DNA of 64,000 nt from Vreelandella sedimenti (GCF_013416325.1 NZ_JACCGK010000007.1:182813-246812), one strand, 5' to 3'; positions 9,307 to 18,937 are shown, numbered from the stretch's first letter. Numbers and translations: made by a program. Notes: generated by a model from the letters alone, not told the origin.

Positions 9307-10128
9307 CTATTGCATCAAACTGCCGCCAGCGTCGTCATCCAGAATAATCCCTTCGACGCCTATTTCGCTTTCCAGCGCCAGTAAATAGTGGCGCAGCGCG
9401 CGCCGGGTAGCCTGCTCCCGCAGGCTGTGACGCACTCGGTCGGCCACCTGATCGAAAGGTAACGCCCGCCCTTCACGCCGTTCGTCAATGCTCACTACAT
9501 GCCAGCCATAGCGAGACGCCAAGGGACGCTCGTGAAGACCTTCGGGCAAGTGCTGCAAAGCGCGATCCAGCTCAGGGACGGTCTGGCCTGACACTAGCCA
9601 GCCCAAATCACCATCCATCTCTTTTGAAGGGCACGCGGAATGGTGTTGAGCAAATTCGGCAAACCGCTCGGGTATGGAATTGAGTTCTTTAAGCAGTTTC
9701 TCGCCAAGCTGGTACGCGTCGTCGCGGCCCTGGGAGTCATCGGGTGCCGCTGCTAGCAAAATATGCCTTACACGTAGCTGGGCCGGTTCGCTGAAGCGCT
9801 CACGGTGGGTGTCAAAAAAGCGTTGGCAATCCGCTTCTCCCGGTTCGGGCACCTCAAGCTCCTGTTCGAGCAAGGCAGCAATCGCCGCATCCTCCTGCGC
9901 TTCGCTGGCTTCCTGTGTCGATAAGAGACCCAGGACGTTAGCTCGCTGGCGCAGCAGCTCTCTAACCACTAAGGCACGGGCCGCCTGAAGCTGGGCCTCT
10001 CCCGCCGTTTCAGCGGGGTGATACTGCATCTCCAACGCAATCGTTGCTTCATCGATACTGGCGTCGCCGACACGTACCGGAGGCGGAGCAATGCCCCCGG
10101 GTAGCTGTTCGATATCAATCATCTGCAT
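9307..10128 (-). CDS. PpiC-type peptidyl-prolyl isomerase of the nar operon
   Basis: 273 residues with a C-terminal rotamase (parvulin) domain: LRVRHILLAA at about residue 130, then SACPSKEMDGDLGWLVSGQTVP, LDRAL and GWHVVSIDERREG. The N-terminal half is helical and acidic, as in NifM/SurA-like chaperones. No signal peptide is visible, so it probably acts in the cytoplasm. A similar gene follows narI in several pseudomonads, where it is presumed to help NarG folding or maturation. The start ATG at 10128 follows GAGGAGAAA; a longer frame from 10158 lacks such a site. Confidence 0.85.
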   Translation of the reverse strand: MQMIDIEQLPGGIAPPPVRVGDASIDEATIALEMQYHPAETAGEAQLQAARALVVRELLRQRANVLGLLSTQEASEAQEDAAIAALLEQELEVPEPGEADCQRFFDTHRERFSEPAQLRVRHILLAAAPDDSQGRDDAYQLGEKLLKELNSIPERFAEFAQHHSACPSKEMDGDLGWLVSGQTVPELDRALQHLPEGLHERPLASRYGWHVVSIDERREGRALPFDQVADRVRHSLREQATRRALRHYLLALESEIGVEGIILDDDAGGSLMQ

Positions 10129-10167
10129 GGTATTTCTCCTCTTTGCATAGTCGAGCACAGTAAGTGT

Positions 10168-10860
10168 TTAGGCGCGCCGGCGGACAAGCTGATACCGCCG
10201 GGTAACATAGCCAAACGGTACGCTCCATACATGCACCAAGCGCGAGAAGGGGAACAGCAGAATGATGGTCAGGCCGAGGAAGATATGGAGCTTGTAGATC
10301 CAAGACACTTCCTGCATATAGTCCGCCGCGCCGCCGCTGAAGAAGACAATCGACTGCGCCCAGCTGGAGAGTGTCAGCATCATCTCGCCGTCCATATGCC
10401 CTAGCGAGAAGATGATAGTGACCATCCCCAGGCCCGCCTGAAACACGATCATCCCCAGGATCAAGGTATCCATAAACGTGGAGGTTTGACGTACCCGCGG
10501 ATTAAAGATGCGGCGATGCAGCAGCATGGCACCGCCCACCAGACACATGGCACCGGCAATCCCGCCCACCACGATGGCTATCAATTGTTTAGTACCGGCA
10601 TGCAGGAACGGTGCATAAACCCAGTGCGGTGTGAGCATGCCCACCAGATGACCGAAGAAAATCACGATAATACCGATGTGGAACAGGTTGCTGCCCAGGC
10701 GCATGTTCTTCGATGACAGCATCTGGCTGGAACCGGTCTTCCAGGTGTATTGACCATGATCGAAACGGAGCAGACTACCCAGCAGAAACACCGTGCCCGC
10801 CAGATAGGGGTAGTAACCGTAGATCAGATGGGTGAAATATTGCGCAATCGCGTCGTACAT
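10168..10860 (-). CDS. narI: Respiratory nitrate reductase gamma subunit (cytochrome b)
   Basis: A 230-residue membrane protein that oxidises quinol on the periplasmic side and passes electrons through two b hemes to NarH. Five hydrophobic helices are visible. Conserved His residues lie in SSKNMRLGSNLFHIGI (His near 57) and in HMDGEMM, and two more in the C-terminal YKLHIFLGLTIILLFPFSRLVHVW. The length is normal. The start ATG has AGGAGAAC in front. It sits 13 nt downstream of narJ. Confidence 0.95.
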   Translation of the reverse strand: MYDAIAQYFTHLIYGYYPYLAGTVFLLGSLLRFDHGQYTWKTGSSQMLSSKNMRLGSNLFHIGIIVIFFGHLVGMLTPHWVYAPFLHAGTKQLIAIVVGGIAGAMCLVGGAMLLHRRIFNPRVRQTSTFMDTLILGMIVFQAGLGMVTIIFSLGHMDGEMMLTLSSWAQSIVFFSGGAADYMQEVSWIYKLHIFLGLTIILLFPFSRLVHVWSVPFGYVTRRYQLVRRRA

Positions 10861-10873
10861 AGCGGTTCTCCTA

Positions 10874-11683
10874 TTAACGATTGGCAGAAGAGGTGGGTGA
10901 GGTAGCGCTCATAATGCGAACGGCCTCGCTCTTAACGGTATTCTTGCGCTCGGCAAGACGACGGCCTTCGGCGGACTGCAGCGCGCAATCTTCGTCAGAG
11001 GTCGCCGAGAAGCGCACCGCTTCTTCTTCCCATACGGCATCCAGCGCTTCTGGCGTGTTATCAGGCGCTTCTTTCTTGACCTGGGGCCGATGCTCTTCGA
11101 CATCCCCCTCGGCACCGATCAACGCCAAGAGTGACAGTGGCACCAGGGCGTGATCCGCCCCCCGCTCCTCCAGCCGCGCGGTGAGCAGCGCCAGTATATG
11201 GCGTATTTCGCCCAGCCAACGGCCGATCTCGGCGTCGTCGCACATCGAAAGGTATTCGAGAAATACCGGTATATGGTCCGGCAGCTCCCTGGCATCCAGC
11301 TCGAAACCGGCCGCGCTGTATTCGGCCATAAGATCGACCATGGCCTGACCACGATCGCGAGACTCGCCGTGAACGTGCTCGAATAGCAGCAGCGACGTAG
11401 CGCGCCCCTTATCGAACATGGCAACGTACTCGGCCTGCAGCTCAAGCAATTCACTCTCATGAAGTCGTTGGCACCACTCCATTAGTGACAACTTGAGGCC
11501 CGCGCCCAGGCGGCTCTCGGCATTGAGGATTTCGATGAGTTCGCCGCAGGCATCTTGCAGTTCCTGAGTTGGGTAATCGAGTAAGCGGGCCAGTACACGC
11601 AGGCTACGCATGCCTTGTGCTGGCTCGAACGACGCCTCTACCGGAGCGGCTGAGACAGACAATTGAATAGCGGCTTCACTCAT
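10874..11683 (-). CDS. narJ: Nitrate reductase assembly chaperone
   Basis: 269 residues, a redox-enzyme maturation chaperone that binds NarG apoprotein and aids cofactor loading and membrane attachment. It has the NarJ core from RSLRVLARLLDYPTQEL through LLLFEHVHGESRDRGQAMVDLMAEY and LPDHIPVFLEYLS. It is longer than the E. coli protein because of a charged, poorly conserved C-terminal tail of about 50 residues. The start ATG at 11683 follows GAGGAG and overlaps narH by 8 nt, in line with coupled translation. Confidence 0.93.
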   Translation of the reverse strand: MSEAAIQLSVSAAPVEASFEPAQGMRSLRVLARLLDYPTQELQDACGELIEILNAESRLGAGLKLSLMEWCQRLHESELLELQAEYVAMFDKGRATSLLLFEHVHGESRDRGQAMVDLMAEYSAAGFELDARELPDHIPVFLEYLSMCDDAEIGRWLGEIRHILALLTARLEERGADHALVPLSLLALIGAEGDVEEHRPQVKKEAPDNTPEALDAVWEEEAVRFSATSDEDCALQSAEGRRLAERKNTVKSEAVRIMSATSPTSSANR

Positions 11684-13238
11684 GACGTGACTCCTCAAGT
11701 TGTGGCTGCGGGTCGAAGACCTCTACCGGTTTTACCAATACGCTGGTCTGCTTACGGCCGTTAAACAGGTTGGGCTGGCTCTCACCGTGGCAACCATCAC
11801 CAAAGGTAAAGCCGCATCCACCCCGCTCGGGGAAGGCTTCGGTAGCCATTTCGCGATGGCTGGTGGGGATCACGAAGCGATCCTCGTAGTTGGCAATCGC
11901 CAGGTAGCGGTACATTTCTTCCACCTGGGCTACGCTCAGCCCTACGGCGTCGAGTACCTCGGCATTAGGGGCGCCATCCACATGCTTACTGCGCATGTAA
12001 ACGCGCATCGCCATCAACCGCTTGAGTGCCAGCACGACGGGCTCCTCCTCGCCGGCGGTTAGCAGGTTGGCTAGGTACTTCACTGGAATACGCAGCGATT
12101 CGATCTTGGGCAGGATGCCGTCGAATTCCACATGCCCCGCTTCAGCGGCGGATTGAATCGGCGACAGCGGCGGCACGTACCACACCATCGGCAGCGTGCG
12201 GTATTCCGGGTGCAGCGGCAGCGCCAATCCCCAGTCGATAGCCATCTTGTAGACCGGTGAGGCCTGGGCGGCTTTGATGACGTTATCCTGGATACCATCC
12301 CGCTTGGCCTGGGCAATCACTTCCGGATCATTGGGATCTAGGAAAATCTCACACTGGCGGTGGTAGAGGTCACGCTCGTCAGGGGAGCTTGCCACCTCTT
12401 CAATGCGATCCGCGTCATACAGCAGCACACCGAGGTAGCGAATGCGGCCCACACAAGTCTCGGAGCAGATGGTCGGCTGACCGGCCTCGATACGTGGGTA
12501 GCAGAAGATGCACTTCTCGGACTTACCGCTTTTCCAGTTGTAGTAGATCTTTTTATAGGGGCAGCCGGAGATACACATCCGCCAGCCTCGGCACTTGTCC
12601 TGATCGATTAGTACGATGCCATCCTCTTCCCGCTTGTAGATCGCCCCGCTGGGGCAGGCCGCCACACAGGTGGGGTTCAAGCAGTGCTCGCACAGGCGCG
12701 GCAGGTACATCATGAAGGTGTTTTCGAACTGGCCGTAAATATCCGCCTGGATCTTGTCGAAGTTGGCGTCTTTACGCCGCTTGGCGAACTCGGTGCCCAG
12801 GATCTCTTCCCAGTTCGGGCCCCACTCGATCTTTTTCATGCGCTTGCCGGAAATCAGCGAGCGTGGGCGCGCCACCGGCTGGTGTTTACCGACCTTGGCG
12901 GTATGCAGGTGTTGGTAGTCGAAGGTGTACGGCTCATAGTAGTCGTCCATTTCGGGTAGGTCGGGGTTGGCGAAAATGTTCGCCAGCACCCGCCATTTGC
13001 CACCAATACGCGGTTCTATCCGGCCATCGGTACGGCGCATCCAGCCGCCCTTCCACTTGGCCTGGTTCTCCCACTCTTTGGGATAGCCGATACCGGGCTT
13101 GGTCTCAACATTGTTGAACCAGGCGTACTCCATTCCTTCGCGACTGGTCCAGACATTTTTGCAGGTCACCGAACAGGTGTGGCAACCGATACACTTATCA
13201 AGGTTGAGAACCATGCCTACCTGGGAACGAATCTTCAT
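11676..13238 (-). CDS. narH: Respiratory nitrate reductase beta subunit (Fe-S)
   Basis: A 520-residue electron-transfer subunit with four Fe-S clusters on the cytoplasmic face. The Cys clusters are CIGCHTCSVTCKN at residues 19-31, CEHCLNPTCVAACP in the 180s, and CRGWRMCISGCP, where Trp replaces a Cys as is typical of the 3Fe-4S site of NarH, plus CIFCYPRI and CSETCVGR. The length and order match the family. Its ATG overlaps the narG stop by 4 nt. Confidence 0.97.
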   Translation of the reverse strand: MKIRSQVGMVLNLDKCIGCHTCSVTCKNVWTSREGMEYAWFNNVETKPGIGYPKEWENQAKWKGGWMRRTDGRIEPRIGGKWRVLANIFANPDLPEMDDYYEPYTFDYQHLHTAKVGKHQPVARPRSLISGKRMKKIEWGPNWEEILGTEFAKRRKDANFDKIQADIYGQFENTFMMYLPRLCEHCLNPTCVAACPSGAIYKREEDGIVLIDQDKCRGWRMCISGCPYKKIYYNWKSGKSEKCIFCYPRIEAGQPTICSETCVGRIRYLGVLLYDADRIEEVASSPDERDLYHRQCEIFLDPNDPEVIAQAKRDGIQDNVIKAAQASPVYKMAIDWGLALPLHPEYRTLPMVWYVPPLSPIQSAAEAGHVEFDGILPKIESLRIPVKYLANLLTAGEEEPVVLALKRLMAMRVYMRSKHVDGAPNAEVLDAVGLSVAQVEEMYRYLAIANYEDRFVIPTSHREMATEAFPERGGCGFTFGDGCHGESQPNLFNGRKQTSVLVKPVEVFDPQPQLEESRHE

Positions 13239-16200
13239 TTCACGGCCTCCTGAACGCTGTCATTGCCTTCACCATCCAGCCAGTCAACGTGTTTCATCTT
13301 GCGTACCAACACGAACTCATCGCGGTTTGAGCCGACGGTGCCGTAATAATTAAAACTGTAAGAAAGCTGCGCGTAGCCACCGATCATATGGGTTGGCTTG
13401 GGGCAGACACGGGTGACCGAGTTGTGAATACCACCCCGCGTGCCGGTGATCTCAGAGCCGGGGACATTCACGTTGCGCTCCTGAGCGTGGTACATCATCA
13501 CCATGCCCGCTTTAACCCGCTGGCTGACCACGGCCCGTGCCGCAATCGAACCGTTGGCGTTGTAAACCTCGATCCAGTCGTTATCCTCAATCTCGATTTC
13601 CGCTGCGTCCGCCTCGGAAAGCCATACCACAGGGCCGCCACGGTTGAGCGTCAACATCAACAGGTTGTCCGAGTAAGTGGAGTGGATGCCCCACTTCTGG
13701 TGCGGTGTGAGGAAGTTCAGCGCCTTGCTCTTGAAGCCGTTGTCGGCGGGCAGCGTGAAGCCTTTGGCCGCCTTGGTGTCGATGGGTGGGCGATAGACCA
13801 GCAGGCTTTCGCCGAACGCACGCATCCAGGCGTGATCCTGATAGAACTGCTGACGGCCACTCACGGTGCGCCACGGGATCAGCTCGTGAACGTTGGTATA
13901 ACCGGCGTTATAAGAGACGTGCTCATCTTCGAGGCCGGACCAGGTCGGGCTGGAGATAATCTTGCGCGGCTGGGCGACGACATCGCGAAAGCGGATTTTT
14001 TCGTCATGCTTGGGCCTTGCCAGGTGGGTATGGTCGCGCCCGGTAATTTTGGAGAGTGCATCCCACGCTTTTACTGCCACGGCGCCGTTGGTTTCCGGTG
14101 CCAGGGTCAGAATCATCTCGGCGGCATCGATCGCGCTGTCGATCAACGGGCGCCCTTTATGCGGGCCATCCAGCTTGCGATGGTTGAGTTTGCCCAGCAG
14201 TTCGACTTCAGCATCGGTATTCCAGGCGATGCCCTTGCCGCCGTTACCGATGCTTTCCAGCAGAGGCCCAACAGAGGTGAAGCGCTCATAGGTTTCAGGA
14301 TAGTTACGTTTGACCTCAATCAGCGATGGCATGGTCTTCCCAGGGATCGGCTCGCATTCGCCTTTTTTCCAATCCATCACCGCTGGCTGGGCCAATTCTC
14401 CTGGCGAGTCGTGCTGCATCGGCAGCGTGACCAGATCGGTCTCCTCGCCCAGGTGGCCTACACACACCTTGGAAAACGCCTTAGCAATACCCTTGTAAAT
14501 ATCCCAGTCGCTACGCGATTCCCAGGCCGGGTCGGTCGCCGCTGTCAACGGGTGAATAAATGGGTGCATATCGGAGGTATTGAGATCGTCCTTCTCGTAC
14601 CAGGTCGCCGTGGGTAGCACGATGTCTGAGTAGAGACACGTGGTGGACATACGGAAGTCCAAAGTCACCAGCAGGTCGAGCTTGCCTTCCGGCGCCTCGT
14701 CACGCCACACCACTTCTTCGGGCTTCTGGCCGCCGAAGTCGCCAAGATCCTTGCCCTGAATACCGTGTCGAGTACCCAGCAGGTACTTGAGCATGTACTC
14801 ATGGCCCTTGCCGGAACTGCCCAGCAGGTTGGAACGCCAGATGAACATATTGCGCGGGAAGTTCTCAGGCGCATCCGGGTCTTCTGCAGCAAAGCGCAGT
14901 TCACCGCTCTTGAGCTGCTGAACGGCATAGTCGGCGGTAGACATGCCCGCCGCTTCGGCTTTTTTCGCCAGGCGCAGCGGGTTAGTGTCCAGCTGAGGTG
15001 CTGACGGTAGCCAGCCCATACGCTCGGCACGCACGTTAAAATCAATCAGGCTTCCCGGGTAGTCCTCAACCTTGGCCAACGGCGAGAGGATTTCCTTGAT
15101 TTCCAGCTTCTCGTAGCGCCACTGGGAGGAGTGACTATAGAAGAAGGAGGTGGAGTTCATATGACGCGGCGGACGCTGCCAATCAAGACCAAAGGCCAGC
15201 GGGGTCCAACCAGTTTGCGGGCGCAGTTTTTCCTGGCCAACATAGTGAGCCCAACCACCACCGCTCTGGCCGATACAACCACACATGACCAGCATGTTGA
15301 TCAGGCCACGGTAGTTCATGTCCATGTGGTACCAGTGATTCATGCCGGCACCGACGATGATCATGCTACGGCCGTTGGTCTTGTTGGCGTTGTCGGCAAA
15401 CTCACGGGCAATACGGGTACATTGCTCAGCCGTTACGCCGGTGATTTTCTCCTGCCATGCCGGGGTATAAGGACGAATCTGGTCAAACGACGAGGCGCCA
15501 TCGTCTTCGCCGTCTCCAACAAATCCACGGTCGATGCCGTAGTTGGCACACATCAGATCAAAAACAGTGACGGCCAGCATCTCGCTGCCGTCGGCTTTCT
15601 TCAGCCGCTTGGCGGGCAAATTATGAAATAGCAGGTCATCAGCGGCGCCAACACCGGCCCCTTTTACGTGCTCGAAGTGTTCATGTTCGATGCCACCGAA
15701 GTAGGGAAACGCTACCCGCGCGACGCTGTCGTGATGGTCAGCCAGGCTCAGTAGCGGTTTGATTTCAGTGCCTGCAGCGTCAAGCGACTCCAGGTTCCAC
15801 TTGCCCACTTCATCACCGGTTTCACCCCAGCGGAAGCCAATCGATCCACGCGGCACCACCAGTTGGTCGCGGGTTTCATCCCAGGCAACGGTTTTCCACT
15901 CGGGGTTGTTTTCCTGGCCAAGGGCAGCATCAAAATCACTGGCCCGCAATTGGCGACCCGGTGCGAAGCTGCCATCTTCACGCACTTCCAGTTCCACCAG
16001 GAACGGCATGTCGGTATAGCGCCGCACATAGTCAGTGAAGTAAGCACTCGGGTTATCGAGGTGGAACTCTTTGAGGATGACATGGCCCATGGCCATCGCC
16101 AGGGCGGCATCGGTGCCCTGCTTGGCGGACAGCCATTCGTCGGTCAGTTTGGAGACTTCGGCATAATCCGGGGTGATCGAAACCGTCTTGGTGCCCTTGT

Positions 16201-17017
16201 AACGTACTTCGGTAAAGAAGTGGGCATCCGGGGTACGCGTCTGGGGCACGTTGGAGCCCCAGGCGATGATGTAGCCGGAGTTGTACCAGTCAGCGGACTC
16301 GGGAACGTCAGTCTGCTCGCCCCAGGTCATTGGCGAGGCTGGCGGCAAGTCGCAGTACCAGTCGTAGAAGCTCATGCAGACGCCGCCAATCAGCGACAGG
16401 TAGCGGCTACCCGCGGCGTAGCTGACCATCGACATGGCAGGAATCGGCGAGAAGCCGAGAATGCGGTCAGGGCCGTACTGCTTGGCGGTGTAAACGTTAG
16501 AGGCAGCGACCAGTTCGTTGAGCTCGTCCCAGTTACCGCGAACGAAGCCGCCCATGCCGCGAGCACGCTTATACTGTTTGGTTTTGGCGGGGTCTTCGAC
16601 AATCGACGCCCAGGCGTCGACCGGATCGGGGTTTGCCTTGAGCGCTTCGCGCCATAGCGCCAGCAGCGGCTTACGAATCAACGGGTACTTGAGGCGATTA
16701 GCGCTGTACAGATACCAGGAGTAGCTGGCACCGCGCGGGCAGCCACGGGGTTCATGGTTAGGCAGGTCGGGACGGGTACGCGGATAGTCGGTCTGCTGGG
16801 TCTCCCAGGTAACCAGGCCGTTTTTGACGTAGATCTTCCAGCTGCAAGAGCCGGTGCAGTTCACCCCGTGGGTGCTGCGTACCACTTTGTCGTGCTGCCA
16901 GCGGGCACGATAACTATCTTCCCACTGGCGGGATTCGCTGCGTAGTTCGCCGTGTTCGTTGGCAAAAGGCTCGCGGGACTTGCGGAAGAAATTCAGCCGA
17001 TCTATGAAGTGACTCAT
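13235..17017 (-). CDS. narG: Respiratory nitrate reductase alpha subunit (Mo-bisMGD)
   Basis: The 1260-residue catalytic subunit that reduces nitrate to nitrite in the cytoplasm. The N-terminus MSHFIDRLNFFRKSREPFAN is the short NarG-type leader without Tat cleavage. The FS0 cluster motif is THGVNCTGSCSWKIYVKNG at about residue 50, followed by GCPRGASYSWYLYSANRLK. The ATG at 17017 has GGAG at good spacing; the open frame continues to 17095 but without conserved sequence. It is first in narGHJI-ppiC-moaB-moeA-DGC-moaA. Unlike many nar loci, no narK gene lies directly upstream; the carriers are 36 kb away. Confidence 0.97.
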   Translation of the reverse strand: MSHFIDRLNFFRKSREPFANEHGELRSESRQWEDSYRARWQHDKVVRSTHGVNCTGSCSWKIYVKNGLVTWETQQTDYPRTRPDLPNHEPRGCPRGASYSWYLYSANRLKYPLIRKPLLALWREALKANPDPVDAWASIVEDPAKTKQYKRARGMGGFVRGNWDELNELVAASNVYTAKQYGPDRILGFSPIPAMSMVSYAAGSRYLSLIGGVCMSFYDWYCDLPPASPMTWGEQTDVPESADWYNSGYIIAWGSNVPQTRTPDAHFFTEVRYKGTKTVSITPDYAEVSKLTDEWLSAKQGTDAALAMAMGHVILKEFHLDNPSAYFTDYVRRYTDMPFLVELEVREDGSFAPGRQLRASDFDAALGQENNPEWKTVAWDETRDQLVVPRGSIGFRWGETGDEVGKWNLESLDAAGTEIKPLLSLADHHDSVARVAFPYFGGIEHEHFEHVKGAGVGAADDLLFHNLPAKRLKKADGSEMLAVTVFDLMCANYGIDRGFVGDGEDDGASSFDQIRPYTPAWQEKITGVTAEQCTRIAREFADNANKTNGRSMIIVGAGMNHWYHMDMNYRGLINMLVMCGCIGQSGGGWAHYVGQEKLRPQTGWTPLAFGLDWQRPPRHMNSTSFFYSHSSQWRYEKLEIKEILSPLAKVEDYPGSLIDFNVRAERMGWLPSAPQLDTNPLRLAKKAEAAGMSTADYAVQQLKSGELRFAAEDPDAPENFPRNMFIWRSNLLGSSGKGHEYMLKYLLGTRHGIQGKDLGDFGGQKPEEVVWRDEAPEGKLDLLVTLDFRMSTTCLYSDIVLPTATWYEKDDLNTSDMHPFIHPLTAATDPAWESRSDWDIYKGIAKAFSKVCVGHLGEETDLVTLPMQHDSPGELAQPAVMDWKKGECEPIPGKTMPSLIEVKRNYPETYERFTSVGPLLESIGNGGKGIAWNTDAEVELLGKLNHRKLDGPHKGRPLIDSAIDAAEMILTLAPETNGAVAVKAWDALSKITGRDHTHLARPKHDEKIRFRDVVAQPRKIISSPTWSGLEDEHVSYNAGYTNVHELIPWRTVSGRQQFYQDHAWMRAFGESLLVYRPPIDTKAAKGFTLPADNGFKSKALNFLTPHQKWGIHSTYSDNLLMLTLNRGGPVVWLSEADAAEIEIEDNDWIEVYNANGSIAARAVVSQRVKAGMVMMYHAQERNVNVPGSEITGTRGGIHNSVTRVCPKPTHMIGGYAQLSYSFNYYGTVGSNRDEFVLVRKMKHVDWLDGEGNDSVQEAVK

Positions 17018-17163
17018 GGTCGATCTCCAGGCTCCTCGGAAATTTGCTAACCCGTCAGTGCGGGTTCCATGGAGTGGATTCTGCGTGATCGACAAGCGAA
17101 TTACTGCGTGATTACCTCCATATACACCCTGTCTACCCCCAAGGTGATAGAGCGGCCAACGTA

Positions 17164-17597
17164 AAGGAATAGACAGTTGGCACTGTTGAAATTACACCGT
17201 CCGCGAATAACGGTTTTCCGTTGGCTTCAGGTAGGCGTCGAACGCCATGGCCAGGTTGCGGATCATCAATCGCCCCGAAGGCAGCACCTCGATTTCATGG
17301 TCGCGCAAAGCAATTAGCCCGTCGTCCGCCATCTCTTCGAGGCTCGCCAAAGCACTCGCGAAGTAGCTGCGAAAATCGATAAGGAATAGACAGTTGCCAC
17401 TGTTGAAATTACACCGTCCGCGAATAACGGTTTTCCGTTGGCTTCAGGTAGGCGTCGAACGCCATGGCCAGGTTGCGGATCATCAATCGCCCCGAAGGCA
17501 GCACCTCGATTTCATGGTCGCGCAAAGCAATTAGCCCGTCGTCCGCCATCTCTTCGAGGCTCGCCAAAGCACTCGCGAAGTAGCTGCGAAAATCGAT
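17164..17597. repeat. 217-bp tandem direct duplication (two copies)
   Basis: Copy 1 (17164-17380) and copy 2 (17381-17597) abut head to tail and differ at one visible position (GGCAC in copy 1, GCCAC in copy 2, near the start of the unit). The unit spans the sequence just after hemN plus the last about 190 bp of hemN. Copy 2 belongs to the intact gene. The near-identity points to a very recent duplication. Confidence 0.95.
17192..17380 (-). pseudogene. Duplicated 3' fragment of hemN
   Basis: This is the part of duplication copy 1 that corresponds to the last about 63 codons of hemN including the stop. It has no start of its own and no ribosome-binding site, and it lies between the intact hemN end and the narG promoter. 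It is unlikely to be translated. It pushes the narG upstream region away from hemN by 217 bp. Confidence 0.9.
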
Positions 17598-18794
17598 ATT
17601 GTGCTGGGCCTCGATAGAGGCAAATTCAAGTCGGCCGTGACACATCAGTGTATTAATGACATCGCGGCGCAGACGGTCGTCATCGCTAAGGCGATAGCCA
17701 CGGAAGACCGGTAAACGCCCTTCATCCAAACGATGCTGATACTGGGCAGTTTCCTTGACGTTTTGGCTATAGGTATCGCCCACCTTGCCAATCGAAGTAA
17801 TGCCCAGCCCAATCATGTCGCAGTCGGCGTGGGTAGAGTAGCCCTGAAAATTGCGCTGCAGAGTGCCATTTTCACGGGCCAGGCTCAGCTCGTCATTAGG
17901 AAGGGCGAAGTGGTCCATGCCGATATAGGCATATCCTGCGGCCGTCAGGCGGTTAATCGTTAGCTCCAGCAGCTCCAGCTTGCGCTCGGGTGGCGGCATG
18001 TCTTCAGGGCGAATTAGCCGCTGGGCTTTGAATAGCTCGGGCAGATGAGCGTAACTATAAGCGGCTATACGGTCCGGTTGCAGATCAATGATCTTCGTCA
18101 GCGTGGTATCGAAACTCTTCACAGTCTGCAGTGGCAGGCCATAGATCAGGTCGACGCTGACCGATTCAAACCCTGCCTCGCGGGCGGCTTTAACAAGGGA
18201 TACCACCTGCTTTTCACTTTGGACGCGGTTGACCGCTTGTTGCACGTCGTGATCGAAATCCTGTACACCGAAGCTCAACCGATTGAAGCCCAGCGCGTAC
18301 AGTTCATACACCTGTTCGGGTGTCACAGTGCGCGGATCTACTTCCAGCGAAAATTCACGCTCTTCAGGTGCAGCGAAGTGAAAGGCATCGTCCAACGCCG
18401 CCATCAGTTCACCCAGTTGGGCATTGCTTAAATAGGTTGGGGTGCCGCCGCCCAGGTGCAACTGCGTCATTTGCCGGGTGGTATCAAACAGCGCTCCCTG
18501 AACACGTATCTCCTGTTTTAACCACTGGAGGTATTCGTCGGCTCGCTCGGTGTTGTGGGTAATGATTTTGTTGCAGGCGCAGTAATAGCACAGGCTCTTG
18601 CAGAACGGGATATGCACATAGACCGAAAGCGGCTTGGGTGCTGCGGCCCGGTTACTGCGCTTGGCGGCGCTACGGTAGTCATCCTCAGCAAACGCCGCAT
18701 GAAACTGCGGAGCGGTGGGATAAGAGGTGTACCGCGGGCCTGGGCGGTCATATTTCTCTACCAAGGGGCGATTGAAGAGCAGTTCATCTTGCAT
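17409..18794 (-). CDS. hemN: Oxygen-independent coproporphyrinogen III dehydrogenase
   Basis: A radical-SAM enzyme of about 461 residues that converts coproporphyrinogen III to protoporphyrinogen IX without oxygen, supplying heme for the nar/nor/nos cytochromes. The motifs are RPGPRYTSYPTAPQFH near the N-terminus, the cluster motif HIPFCKSLCYYCACNK, LHLGGGTPTYLS and SLEVDPRTVT. The C-terminal domain is complete. The start is placed at the ATG at 18794, where similarity begins. An in-frame ATG at 18842 exists but overlaps an inverted-repeat motif that is more likely regulatory. It is divergent from ubiU with an FNR-type box between. Confidence 0.94.
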   Translation of the reverse strand: MQDELLFNRPLVEKYDRPGPRYTSYPTAPQFHAAFAEDDYRSAAKRSNRAAAPKPLSVYVHIPFCKSLCYYCACNKIITHNTERADEYLQWLKQEIRVQGALFDTTRQMTQLHLGGGTPTYLSNAQLGELMAALDDAFHFAAPEEREFSLEVDPRTVTPEQVYELYALGFNRLSFGVQDFDHDVQQAVNRVQSEKQVVSLVKAAREAGFESVSVDLIYGLPLQTVKSFDTTLTKIIDLQPDRIAAYSYAHLPELFKAQRLIRPEDMPPPERKLELLELTINRLTAAGYAYIGMDHFALPNDELSLARENGTLQRNFQGYSTHADCDMIGLGITSIGKVGDTYSQNVKETAQYQHRLDEGRLPVFRGYRLSDDDRLRRDVINTLMCHGRLEFASIEAQHNIDFRSYFASALASLEEMADDGLIALRDHEIEVLPSGRLMIRNLAMAFDAYLKPTENRYSRTV

Positions 18795-18837
18795 GATCGT
18801 GAGGGGTCTCTGGAAGTGGGTACAGCAAGCATTGGTT

Positions 18838-18860
18838 AACATTCATACAATATACGTTTT
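18838..18860. promoter_or_regulatory. Weak NsrR-like dyad upstream of hemN
   Basis: A 23-bp window starting AACATTCATACAA shares its first 13 bases with the dyad before nsrR (23919). By my alignment it matches about 14 of 22 positions of the enterobacterial NsrR consensus, which is weak. The sharing between the two promoters is the stronger argument. Confidence 0.35.
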
Positions 18861-18925
18861 AAAAACTGCCTGCATCCAGCTTGCCTACCTTGCAGCGCTA
18901 TCCACTTTTAAAAGCCGCACCCTTA

Positions 18926-18937
18926 TGACCTGTGTCA
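18926..18937. promoter_or_regulatory. FNR/ANR-type box between hemN and ubiU
   Basis: TGAC-CTGT-GTCA half-sites with the canonical 4-bp spacer, within TTATGACCTGTGTCAAAA. It lies 60 bp before ubiU and about 130 bp from the hemN start, so it could activate both divergent genes under low oxygen. Confidence 0.65.

Noticed and set aside
13388..14617. A 409-codon open frame on the plus strand
   Set aside because: It lies wholly antisense to narG, whose protein is conserved throughout. GC-rich codon bias opens such frames.
15863..16657. A 264-codon open frame on the plus strand
   Set aside because: Antisense shadow of narG, with no recognisable domain or ribosome-binding site.
17018..17163. FNR or NarL sites before narG
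   Set aside because: Only incomplete half-sites (for example TACCTCC) were seen, with no pair of correct spacing.
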